A stretch of 39,012 bases of DNA. Origin: an uncultured bacterium (lineage in GTDB: Bacteria > Actinomycetota > Coriobacteriia > Coriobacteriales > Coriobacteriaceae). Of the stretch, positions 8,244-15,197 are shown one piece after another; the stretch's first letter is position 1; every line of letters starts with the position of its first letter. Where the stretch lies: the NCBI GenBank assembly GCA_905214105.1, contig CAJMKK010000013.1, positions 1 through 39,012 on the forward strand, in the 5' to 3' direction. Below the pieces are notes generated by a model. The model had not been told where the DNA came from, did no database searches, and saw only the letters and a list, made by a program, of their open reading frames with translations. Position numbers and translations under genes: made by a program.

Positions 8244-9500
8244 ATGGCTTCCACCAACTCCAACAAGGGTCGCGCCGTCGTGCTTTCCGCCGCGTGCGTC
8301 ACCATGTTCTTTATCAGCTCCATCGCGCTGTATTCCGTCGTGAGCAAGAACCTGCTCGCCGTCTACCCCGAGTGGTCGAGCGCCCTTACCTGGGCTTTCC
8401 CGGTCTTTCAGACCATCATGGCCGTGACGGGCATCTTCGCCGGCCGCATCTCCGATAAGATCGGCCCGCGCAACGTCGTGATCGCCGCCGCTGTGTGCTA
8501 CGGCCTGGGCTGGTTTATGTCCGGCACCGTCACCGAGCCGTGGCAGTTCTACCTGTGGTTCTCGCTCGTCGCCGCCATCGGCAACGGCCTGGGCTACAAC
8601 CCGGCACTCACCACCGGTCAAAAGTGGTTCATCGACAAAAAGGGCCTTGCCTCCGGCATCACCCTGGCCGCTTCGACCGCCGGCCCCGCCGTGCTGTCCC
8701 CGGTGCTCGCCTCGTTGCTCATCCCAAGCCTGGGCATCTTCGGCGCCCTCAAGGCACTCGGCGTCATCTTCTTTGTGACGATCGCCGCCTCCGCCCTGTT
8801 CCTGAAGGCCCCCGAGGCCGGCTGGCTGCCCGAGGGCTTCGAGGCCCCCAAGGGCGGCGCGCATGCCGGCACCTTCGGCGACCTCACCCCGGGCGAGATG
8901 GTCAAGACCCCGCGCTTCTGGGTTCTCATCGTCACCTTCGCCTTTGCCGCCACCGCGGGCACCCTGCTCGTGGGCAAGGTTGCCTCCATCGCCGCCGTCC
9001 AGCTCTTCGCCGACCCCACGAGCGCCGCGGCCGTCGCCCTCGGCGGTGTGGTGGTCTCCGTCAACACCTGCGCCAACCTGGTCGGCCGTCTGTCCTTTGG
9101 CCAGATCATCGACAAGCTCGGCGCCTATAAGTCGCTGCTCATCAGCCTTGTCGTCACCATCGTCGCGCTCGTCATCATGTCGATGAGCTTTACGCAGGCC
9201 ATGTTCTTTGTGGCGCTCGCCCTGCTTGGCTTTAGCTTTGGCGCCCTGCTCGTCATCTACCCGCCGCTCACCGGCGGCGCCTTCGGTACCAGCAACATCG
9301 GCGTCAACTACGGCATCATGTTTTTGGGTTATGCCGCTTCCACCTGGATCAGCCAGCCCATCACTGCCGTGCTGTATCACGCCGAGGCCGGCAGCGCCGC
9401 CTACCAGCAGTCCTTCTACGGCGCCATTGTGATCGCCGCCATCGCCGTCGTGCTCACCGTCTACATGATGGTCTCCGACAGCAAGAAGAAGTCTGCCTAG
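8244..9500 (+). CDS. MFS transporter, OxlT-like (oxalate/formate antiporter family)
   Basis: 418 residues with twelve predicted membrane helices. The stretch between helices 2 and 3 (GRISDKIGPRNVV) and the repeated pattern in the second half (GQIIDKLGAYKSLL) are the MFS A-like motifs; the overall style resembles the oxalate:formate antiporter/monocarboxylate group. The spacing of 66 bases from the SDR gene contains a short GGGAGG...CCTCCC hairpin. It probably imports the substrate handled by the two flanking dehydrogenases, perhaps an organic acid. The upstream ribosome site is weak (AAAGAG). Confidence 0.85.
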   Translation: MASTNSNKGRAVVLSAACVTMFFISSIALYSVVSKNLLAVYPEWSSALTWAFPVFQTIMAVTGIFAGRISDKIGPRNVVIAAAVCYGLGWFMSGTVTEPWQFYLWFSLVAAIGNGLGYNPALTTGQKWFIDKKGLASGITLAASTAGPAVLSPVLASLLIPSLGIFGALKALGVIFFVTIAASALFLKAPEAGWLPEGFEAPKGGAHAGTFGDLTPGEMVKTPRFWVLIVTFAFAATAGTLLVGKVASIAAVQLFADPTSAAAVALGGVVVSVNTCANLVGRLSFGQIIDKLGAYKSLLISLVVTIVALVIMSMSFTQAMFFVALALLGFSFGALLVIYPPLTGGAFGTSNIGVNYGIMFLGYAASTWISQPITAVLYHAEAGSAAYQQSFYGAIVIAAIAVVLTVYMMVSDSKKKSA

Positions 9501-9507
9501 TTTTACC

Positions 9508-9540
9508 GATGCGACAAAGGGACAGCCCCTTTGTCGCATC
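9508..9540. repeat. CAAAGG-family hairpin, copy 1
   Basis: Perfect 14-bp arms 9508-9521 and 9527-9540 around a 5-nt loop, with core CAAAGGG...CCCTTTG. It lies inside the operon between the MFS and Gfo/Idh genes. Related hairpins lie at 20234-20269 and 22732-22764. No T-run follows, so it is more likely a repeat or an RNA-stability element than a terminator. Confidence 0.85.
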
Positions 9541-9569
9541 CCACCGGTCACCAGTATTAAGGAGTCGAA

Positions 9570-10610
9570 ATGTCTGAGCTCAACCCCGTCCGCATTGCCG
9601 TTATCGGCGCCGGCGCCATGGGCCGCAACCACATCCGCTTTGTCACCGAGGAGCCCGAGGCCGAGCTCGTCGCCATCGCCGACGCCTTTGAGGGCGCCCG
9701 CGCCACGGCCGAGGCCGCCGGCGTGCCGTTTTACACCGATCCCGCCCAGATGATGGACGAGATCAAGCCCGAGGCCGTCATTATCGCTACCCCCAACGAC
9801 CTGCACCTGGGCGTTGCTCGCGAGGCTGTAAAGCGCAACATCGTGCCGCTGGTCGAAAAGCCGATCTCCAACGACCTTGAGGATGCTCAGGCCTTCGCCG
9901 CCGAGGCCGAGACCGCCGGCGTGCCCGTGCTCGTGGGTCAGCACCGTCGCCACAACCCCTTCGTCAACAAGGCCAAGGAGATCATCGAGTCCGGCGAACT
10001 GGGCAAGCTCACCGTGTCGAGCTTCCACTACATGATCTATAAGAACGACGAGTATTTCGATGTCGAGTGGCGCCGCAAGAAGGGCGCCGGCCCGATCCTG
10101 GTCAACCTGGTGCACGACGTCGACCTGCTCCGCTACCTGCTGGGCGAGCCCGTTGCCGTCCAGGGTATGCAGTCCAGCGCCGCCCGCGGTTTTGAGACCG
10201 AGGACTCCGCCGTGGTCAACGTCCGTTTTGCCGACGGCGCGCTCGCGAGCATGACCATCTCCGACGCCACCGCCAGCCCCTGGAACTGGGAGGCAACCGC
10301 TCGCGAGGATCCGCAGTACCGCCCCTTCGACGCCGACGCCTACTTTATCGGCGGAACCCTGGGCGCCCTGTCGCTGCCCCGCCTGCACCAGTTCTCCTAC
10401 GACGGCGCCTCTAACTGGCACAAGCCGCTGCAGATGGAGATTCCGGCCGTCGACCCGGCACTGCCGCACAAGATGCAGCTCAAGCACTTTATGAAGGTTG
10501 TCCGCCGCGAGGTCGAGCCCGTCGTGACCCCCGCCGATAACGTTAAGACGCTCACGCTGCTTAACGCTATCAAGGAGGCCGCCGAGACCGGCCAGCTCGT
10601 CGAGCTGTAA
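9570..10610 (+). CDS. Gfo/Idh/MocA-family NAD(P)-dependent oxidoreductase
   Basis: 346 residues. N-terminal Rossmann fold with GAGAMG at about residues 12-17, the family EKP motif (VEKPIS, near 94) carrying the catalytic Lys, and a conserved NLVHDVDLLRYLLG helix with the likely catalytic His near 182; the C-terminal half is the alpha/beta substrate domain. AAGGAG precedes the ATG. It is the last gene of the SDR-MFS-Gfo/Idh cluster and is followed by a terminator. Family members oxidise sugars, inositols and related cyclic polyols. The combination suggests stepwise oxidation of one imported compound, but the substrate cannot be named from sequence. Confidence 0.9.
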   Translation: MSELNPVRIAVIGAGAMGRNHIRFVTEEPEAELVAIADAFEGARATAEAAGVPFYTDPAQMMDEIKPEAVIIATPNDLHLGVAREAVKRNIVPLVEKPISNDLEDAQAFAAEAETAGVPVLVGQHRRHNPFVNKAKEIIESGELGKLTVSSFHYMIYKNDEYFDVEWRRKKGAGPILVNLVHDVDLLRYLLGEPVAVQGMQSSAARGFETEDSAVVNVRFADGALASMTISDATASPWNWEATAREDPQYRPFDADAYFIGGTLGALSLPRLHQFSYDGASNWHKPLQMEIPAVDPALPHKMQLKHFMKVVRREVEPVVTPADNVKTLTLLNAIKEAAETGQLVEL

Positions 10611-10683
10611 TGCCTTAAGAGCGACCGCGGCAGAAACCCCATGCCGAGTCCCTTCGGTCCGCCACCAACAAGCCCCTCTTCTT

Positions 10684-10719
10684 TGCCCTGCGAGCAGCCT
10701 CCTGCCCGCAGGGCATTTT
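10684..10719 (+). terminator. Intrinsic terminator after the Gfo/Idh gene
   Basis: Nine-base perfect arms 10684-10692 and 10707-10715, followed by TTTT. It ends the SDR-MFS-Gfo/Idh transcript. Confidence 0.75.
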
Positions 10720-10779
10720 GCTACCTTGCCGACGATTTTTCTGGGGCAGGGGCTATTTTGCACCTCGACTTGGTTCGTT

Positions 10780-10941
10780 CGCCACGAAATGCGCCTATCT
10801 ACTACGTTTAACCGACTACCCTCAACCATGCCGAATTTTGCGAAATAAAAGCCGCAGGTAGACGGCTTGCCGATTTCCGGTAAAACCAGGCACGGTCGAC
10901 CCATGCGGTTCAAACGTAGTAGATGGGTCGTTTTCGTGGCG
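10780..10941. repeat. 162-bp imperfect palindromic element upstream of tex
   Basis: The outer arms 10780-10814 and 10906-10941 match closely as inverted copies (the shared blocks are CGCCACGAAA and ATCTACTACGTTT). Complementarity continues inward in broken form to an AAGCCG/CGGCTT stem near the centre. It occupies most of the space between the terminator at 10684-10719 and tex, and so fills the 412-base gap 10611-11022. A CCAAAA...TTTTGG mini-hairpin follows at about 10948-10964. It looks like a MITE-like insertion or a large structured leader. Confidence 0.75.
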
Positions 10942-11022
10942 CGGCTCCAAAACAGCCTTTTGGGACGGGTGGTATCCTTGGTAGCCCTGTGCTGCAAACG
11001 CACCTTAAACGCAAGGAGTCCC

Positions 11023-13170
11023 ATGGATCTTATCGCCCAGCTCGCCCGCGAGCTCAACCTTAAGGCCGCCAACATCGAGGCAGCCGTCAAGCTCATCGAC
11101 GAGGGCAACACCATCCCCTTTATCTCGCGCTACCGCAAAGAAGCCACGGGCGGCATGGACGACGTCGCCCTGCGCGCACTCGACGAGCGCCTGTCTTACC
11201 TGCGCAATCTTGAGCAGCGCAAAGAGGACGTCATTCTGCTCATCGACGCCCAGGGCAAACTCACGCCCGAACTCGAGCAGCAGATTCGCGAGGCCACGCA
11301 GCTCCAGCGTGTCGAGGACCTCTACAAGCCCTACCGCAAAAAGCGCATGACCCGCGCGCAGAAGGCCCGCGAGGCCGGCCTGAAGCCGCTTGCCAACATG
11401 ATCATCATGCAGGCCTCGGCCAAGGGCAGCGCACTCGACGCTGCCGCGGCATACGTCAACGAGGAGGCCGGCTTCGACACGCCCGAAAAGGCGCTCGCCG
11501 GCGCGGCGGACATCGTGGCCGAGACGGTGGCCGAGGACCCCGAGAACGTCGCCGACCTGCGCGCCTTTACGCAAAACACCGCCGATATCGTCGTCGAGGC
11601 GACCGACCCCGCCGAGAAGACTCCCTACGAGCCGTACTACAGCTATGATGAGCCGCTGCGCCGCATCCCCAACCACCGTGTGCTGGCTATCGACCGCGGT
11701 GAGCGCGAGGGCAAGCTCCGCGTGCGCGTGAACGTCGACGGCGCCGCCGCCACGGCACGCCTCGGCAGCCGTTGGCCCCGACGCCAGGGCGTCTTCGCGC
11801 CCGTCTTTGACGCCGCCATCGCCGACGGTTACAAGCGCCTCATGGCCCCCTCGCTGGAGCGCGAGGCCCGCGCCAAGCTCACCGTTCGCGCCCAGACCGA
11901 GGCCATCAACGTCTTTGCCAAGAATCTCGAGGGCCTGCTCTCGGCGCGCCCCGTGCGCGGCGCCCGCGTGCTCGCGCTCGATCCAGGCTACCGCACCGGC
12001 TGCAAGGTCGCCGTCATGGACGAGACCGGCAAGCTGCTCGACCACGGCGTGGTCTACCCCACCAAGCCGCGCCATGACGTCGCCGGCACCAAGCGCGAGC
12101 TCGCTCGCCTCGTCAAGAAGGACGGCGTCAACACCATCGTCATCGGCAACGGCACCGCCAGCCGCGAGACCGAGGAAGTCGTCTCGGAGTTCATCGCCGA
12201 GCAGGCGCCCAGCCTTCGCTACACCATCGTTAACGAAGCCGGCGCGTCGGTGTACTCCGCCTCCGAGCTCGCCAGCCAGGAATATCCCGACCTGGACGTC
12301 ACCGTGCGTGGCGCCATGAGCCTGGGCCGTCGCCTGCAAGACCCGCTGGCAGAGCTCGTCAAGATTCCGCCCCAGTCCATCGGCGTTGGCCAGTACCAAC
12401 ACGACCTTGATCAGGCCGAGCTCTCGCGCACTCTGGGCCACGTGGTGGAAGACGTCGTCAACCGCGTGGGCGTCGACGTGAACACCGCGAGCGCAAGCCT
12501 GCTGGGATATGTATCGGGCATCACGCCGAGCGTGGCCAAAAACATCGTGGCCTACCGCGAGGAAAACGGCGCCTTTACCGATCGCCGCCAGCTCAAGAAG
12601 GTCCCCAAGCTGGGCCCCAAGGCATATCTCAACGCCGCGGGCTTCCTGCGCATTAGCGGCGGCAAGAACCCGCTCGACGCGACAAGCGTCCACCCCGAGA
12701 GCTACGAAGTGGCCACATCCGTCTTGGAACGCGCCGGCGTTAAAGCCAGCGAGCTCAGCCGCGGCGGCGTACCCGACATCGAGCGCCGTCTGGGCAGTAT
12801 CTCGACGCTGGCAAGCGACCTAGACTGCGGCACCCTCACGCTCATCGACATCGTCAACGAGCTCAAGAAGCCCGGTCGCGACCCGCGCGACGACGCACCC
12901 GAGGTGGTCTTTAGCCGCTCGGCGCTTTCCATCGACGACCTGGAGCCCGGCATGGAACTCAAGGGCACGGTGCGCAACGTTGTGGACTTTGGCGCCTTCG
13001 TCGACGTGGGAGTGCACCAGGACGGCCTCGTACATATCTCCAAGCTGGCCAACCGCTTTGTCAAGCACCCCAGCGACGTGGTGCGCGTCGGCGACACGGT
13101 CAAGGTGTGGGTCGAAAAGGTCGATCGCGACCGCAAGAAGATCTCCCTCACCATGGTGCAGGGAAAGTAA
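11023..13170 (+). CDS. tex: Tex-family RNA-binding transcription accessory protein
   Basis: 715 residues from the ATG at 11023, which has AAGGAG six bases upstream; the frame is open back to 10867 but that extension lies in the palindromic element and lacks a ribosome site. Domains in order: N-terminal helical Tex domain with the hallmark IPFISRYRKEATGGMDD (about 25-45), a YqgF/RNase H-like fold beginning ALDPGYRTGCKVAV near 315, a helix-hairpin-helix region (about 489-560, VNTASASLLGYVSGITPSVAK), and a C-terminal S1 domain (about 640-712, GTVRNVVDFGAFVDVGVHQDGLVHIS). Family knowledge: Tex binds nucleic acid and influences transcription and stress tolerance; it is nearly universal and its exact task is unsettled. 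Monocistronic. Confidence 0.95.
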   Translation: MDLIAQLARELNLKAANIEAAVKLIDEGNTIPFISRYRKEATGGMDDVALRALDERLSYLRNLEQRKEDVILLIDAQGKLTPELEQQIREATQLQRVEDLYKPYRKKRMTRAQKAREAGLKPLANMIIMQASAKGSALDAAAAYVNEEAGFDTPEKALAGAADIVAETVAEDPENVADLRAFTQNTADIVVEATDPAEKTPYEPYYSYDEPLRRIPNHRVLAIDRGEREGKLRVRVNVDGAAATARLGSRWPRRQGVFAPVFDAAIADGYKRLMAPSLEREARAKLTVRAQTEAINVFAKNLEGLLSARPVRGARVLALDPGYRTGCKVAVMDETGKLLDHGVVYPTKPRHDVAGTKRELARLVKKDGVNTIVIGNGTASRETEEVVSEFIAEQAPSLRYTIVNEAGASVYSASELASQEYPDLDVTVRGAMSLGRRLQDPLAELVKIPPQSIGVGQYQHDLDQAELSRTLGHVVEDVVNRVGVDVNTASASLLGYVSGITPSVAKNIVAYREENGAFTDRRQLKKVPKLGPKAYLNAAGFLRISGGKNPLDATSVHPESYEVATSVLERAGVKASELSRGGVPDIERRLGSISTLASDLDCGTLTLIDIVNELKKPGRDPRDDAPEVVFSRSALSIDDLEPGMELKGTVRNVVDFGAFVDVGVHQDGLVHISKLANRFVKHPSDVVRVGDTVKVWVEKVDRDRKKISLTMVQGK

Positions 13171-13179
13171 ACTGTTTAA

Positions 13180-13397
13180 AGCAAGGGTCCCCCCTCTCGC
13201 GACGTGCAAAATCGCGAGTATTCTGCAAATTCCGCCGTTCCGAACGCCCCACAGAGACGAAAAAGCAAAAAAACAGCCCCGTTTTAGCGTCGTCAGAGCC
13301 AAAACGGGGGCCGTTCCATGCTTCGGTTAACTGATAAAGACCTTTACCTTGCTGAATACTCGCGATTTTGCACGTCGCTACAGGGGGTACCCTTGCT
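13180..13397. repeat. 218-bp element with 47-bp inverted terminal arms
   Basis: Arms 13180-13226 and 13351-13397 are inverted copies with only four mismatches, including a perfect 25-bp block containing GACGTGCAAAATCGCGAG. The right arm ends on the last base of the transaldolase stop codon; the left begins nine bases after the tex stop codon. The interior holds a separate GC-rich hairpin that acts as terminator for the minus-strand gene. The whole gap between the convergent genes is thus one element, MITE-like in shape. Confidence 0.85.
13268..13311 (-). terminator. Terminator of the transaldolase gene
   Basis: On the minus strand a GCCCCGTTTT/AAAACGGGGC stem (plus positions 13276-13285 and 13301-13311) is followed by CTGTTTTTTTG, a strong U-tract. 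It sits inside the palindromic element 13180-13397. Confidence 0.85.
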
Positions 13398-14101
13398 TAC
13401 GGCAGAATATGAAAGCCGAGCGAGGCGATATCCTTGGCAAAGCCGCGGACGGTGTCGAGCGAGACCTCGTACGGGTCGCGACCGATGTTCTTGCGCTTGG
13501 CCAGGATGCTGTTGGGTACCGTGATAATCTGGCAACCGCAGGCCTCGGCCTGGTAAATGTTGATGAGCTCGCGCGTGGACGCCCACAGGACCTCACAGTT
13601 GGGCTTGGCGGCGGCCTTCTTGACCGACTCCGTCATAAACGGAATGGGGTCGACGCCGGTGTCGGCGATGCGGCCGGCAAAGAGCGAGATGATGGACGGC
13701 GTCTCGGCGTCAACGGCCTCGACCATCTCATCGACCTGCGTAGGCGTAAAGATGGTGGTGACGTTGACCTTGATGCCGTCGGCCGAAAGCTTGCGCACCA
13801 GCTCGGCGGTGGACTCGCCCTCGGTGGTCACGCACGGAATCTTGACGTAGACGTTCTCGGCCCAGGTAGCGATCTCGCGCGCCTCGACCTCCATGGTCTC
13901 GACGTCGTCGGCAAAGACCTCAAACGAGACGGACACATCGGTGATATGGGCCAGGACCTCCTTGGCAAACGCGCGGTAATCCGTCACGCCGCCCTTCTTC
14001 ATAAGGGACGGGTTGGTCGTGAAACCCTGAACGTTGCCGTTCTCGTACATGTCGAGCATGCCCTCGAGGTTTGCACCGTCAGCGAACACCTTGATTGCCA
14101 T
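13397..14101 (-). CDS. Transaldolase / fructose-6-phosphate aldolase family protein
   Basis: 234 residues from the ATG at 14101, preceded by AAAGGA at good spacing; the frame is open slightly further up but without a ribosome site. Short class I aldolase of the TalC/FSA type: GFTTNPSLM near residue 26 binds the substrate, and the Schiff-base Lys lies in VYVKIP near residue 86, the place of Lys85 in E. coli FsaA. Length fits the short family (about 215-235). It either transfers dihydroxyacetone units in the pentose phosphate pathway (transaldolase) or cleaves fructose 6-phosphate; the two activities cannot be separated here. Convergent with tex. Confidence 0.9.
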   Translation of the reverse strand: MAIKVFADGANLEGMLDMYENGNVQGFTTNPSLMKKGGVTDYRAFAKEVLAHITDVSVSFEVFADDVETMEVEAREIATWAENVYVKIPCVTTEGESTAELVRKLSADGIKVNVTTIFTPTQVDEMVEAVDAETPSIISLFAGRIADTGVDPIPFMTESVKKAAAKPNCEVLWASTRELINIYQAEACGCQIITVPNSILAKRKNIGRDPYEVSLDTVRGFAKDIASLGFHILP

Positions 14102-14294
14102 CTGCCTGATTCCTTTCGTTAGCATACGGCCGATAAACTGCTAAACACTTTACCTACGTTTATCAAGGCGTGAACTGCGGTTTTTTATCTTCTCGGCGAA
14201 CGGTATAAACACCTCAGCGTTTGGATTGATAAATCGATTGAGCATGCAAAAACAAAGAGTCGCAGTTTGAGCAAACGTCAGAACGCGGGATTCA

Positions 14295-15122
14295 TTAGAT
14301 GAGGCCGAAATGCTGCATCGCTGTGACGGTGCCGTCGTGTGCGACATCATCAGTCACGTAGTCGGCGAGCGCCTTGACCTCGGGCATGGCGTTGCCCATG
14401 GCCACGGCCGTCTCGACAGCGGCGAGCATACCCAGATCGTTGCCGGAATCGCCAAAGCCAAAGGTGCGCGCGTTGCCGGTGCGACCCAGGTATTCCAGCG
14501 CTCGCGCCACGCCCACGCCCTTGTCAATGCCCTTGGGGCTCAGCTCGCGATTCTGACCACCGGTGTTGCACGGCTCAAACTCGCGATCGATAAAGCCGTC
14601 ATCGTTGGCTACGCGAGCCAGGTAGCTCGCGACGATGCACACCTTGCCCACGCGCAGACGGCCGTCGACGCGCATTTCCTCGGTGCTGTGCACCACAGAA
14701 GTGCCGATCAGAGACGACTGCTCAACACCCGCGGGTTCCAGGGCAAAAGTAGCCACGTTGGTCTCGAAAAAGGCCTCAATCCCTGCCGCGGCCATACGGC
14801 GCGCAAGCTCCTCGATAACGTCCTCGTCAAAGCAGTCCTCATGCACCACGCGGCCCTCGACCTCGAGCGTCGCTCCCGCCATGGCAACGACACCCGCCGG
14901 GTTCAGCGCGCGCAGGCCATCGGCAATCAGCCACAAGGGACGACCCGTGCAGATAAATGCCTGGTGTCCCGCGTCGCGCAGACGATGAAACGCCTCAACG
15001 ACCGCCTGCGAGGGGCGAACCGCCGAAAAGTCCTTGTCGGTCATGTTGTCGGGATCGAACGACGTCAGCGTGCCGTCCACGTCAAAAAAGAGCACGGCGG
15101 AATCGGGGCACGCATCAATCAT
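14295..15122 (-). CDS. HAD-superfamily hydrolase, Cof-type (HAD-IIB)
   Basis: 275 residues from the ATG at 15122, with AAAGGA six bases upstream. Motif I FFDVDGTLTS (nucleophile Asp14, Asp16), motif II CTGRP near 65, and motif IV GFGDSGNDLGML near 220; the space between motifs II and III accommodates a large C2B cap. Cof-type enzymes dephosphorylate sugar phosphates, FMN or pyridoxal phosphate; the substrate is not predictable. Divergent from rlmKL across 75 bases. The 193-base gap to the transaldolase gene is AT-richer and I see no clear terminator in it. Confidence 0.88.
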   Translation of the reverse strand: MIDACPDSAVLFFDVDGTLTSFDPDNMTDKDFSAVRPSQAVVEAFHRLRDAGHQAFICTGRPLWLIADGLRALNPAGVVAMAGATLEVEGRVVHEDCFDEDVIEELARRMAAAGIEAFFETNVATFALEPAGVEQSSLIGTSVVHSTEEMRVDGRLRVGKVCIVASYLARVANDDGFIDREFEPCNTGGQNRELSPKGIDKGVGVARALEYLGRTGNARTFGFGDSGNDLGMLAAVETAVAMGNAMPEVKALADYVTDDVAHDGTVTAMQHFGLI

Positions 15123-15164
15123 ATGGGTTCCTTTCGGGGGCGAGAGTAAACGAAGCATCCATCA

Positions 15165-15170
15165 TATAAT
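15165..15170 (+). promoter_or_regulatory. Candidate -10 element for rlmKL
   Basis: A perfect TATAAT lies 27 bases before the rlmKL ATG, in the divergent gap with the HAD gene. The -35 at standard spacing (GAGAGT) is poor, so strength is uncertain. Confidence 0.4.
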
Positions 15171-15197
15171 GGAGCGACGCAACCAGAGAGGTCACCC

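Noticed and set aside
10867..11022. N-terminal extension of Tex by 52 residues
   Set aside because: It lies within the palindromic element, lacks a ribosome site and has no Tex-like sequence; AAGGAG before the ATG at 11023 and the MDLIAQLARELNL start are convincing.
7173..11114. A 1313-codon open frame on the minus strand, and others over 600 codons opposite exporter, kup and adhesin genes
   Set aside because: They lie antisense to clearly conserved genes and their products are rich in Gly, Ala, His, Val and Asp with no domain, as expected from third-position GC bias on the other strand.
13180..13397. Insertion sequence
   Set aside because: It has inverted ends but no transposase frame and no clear target-site duplication at the borders, so it is listed as a repeat element.
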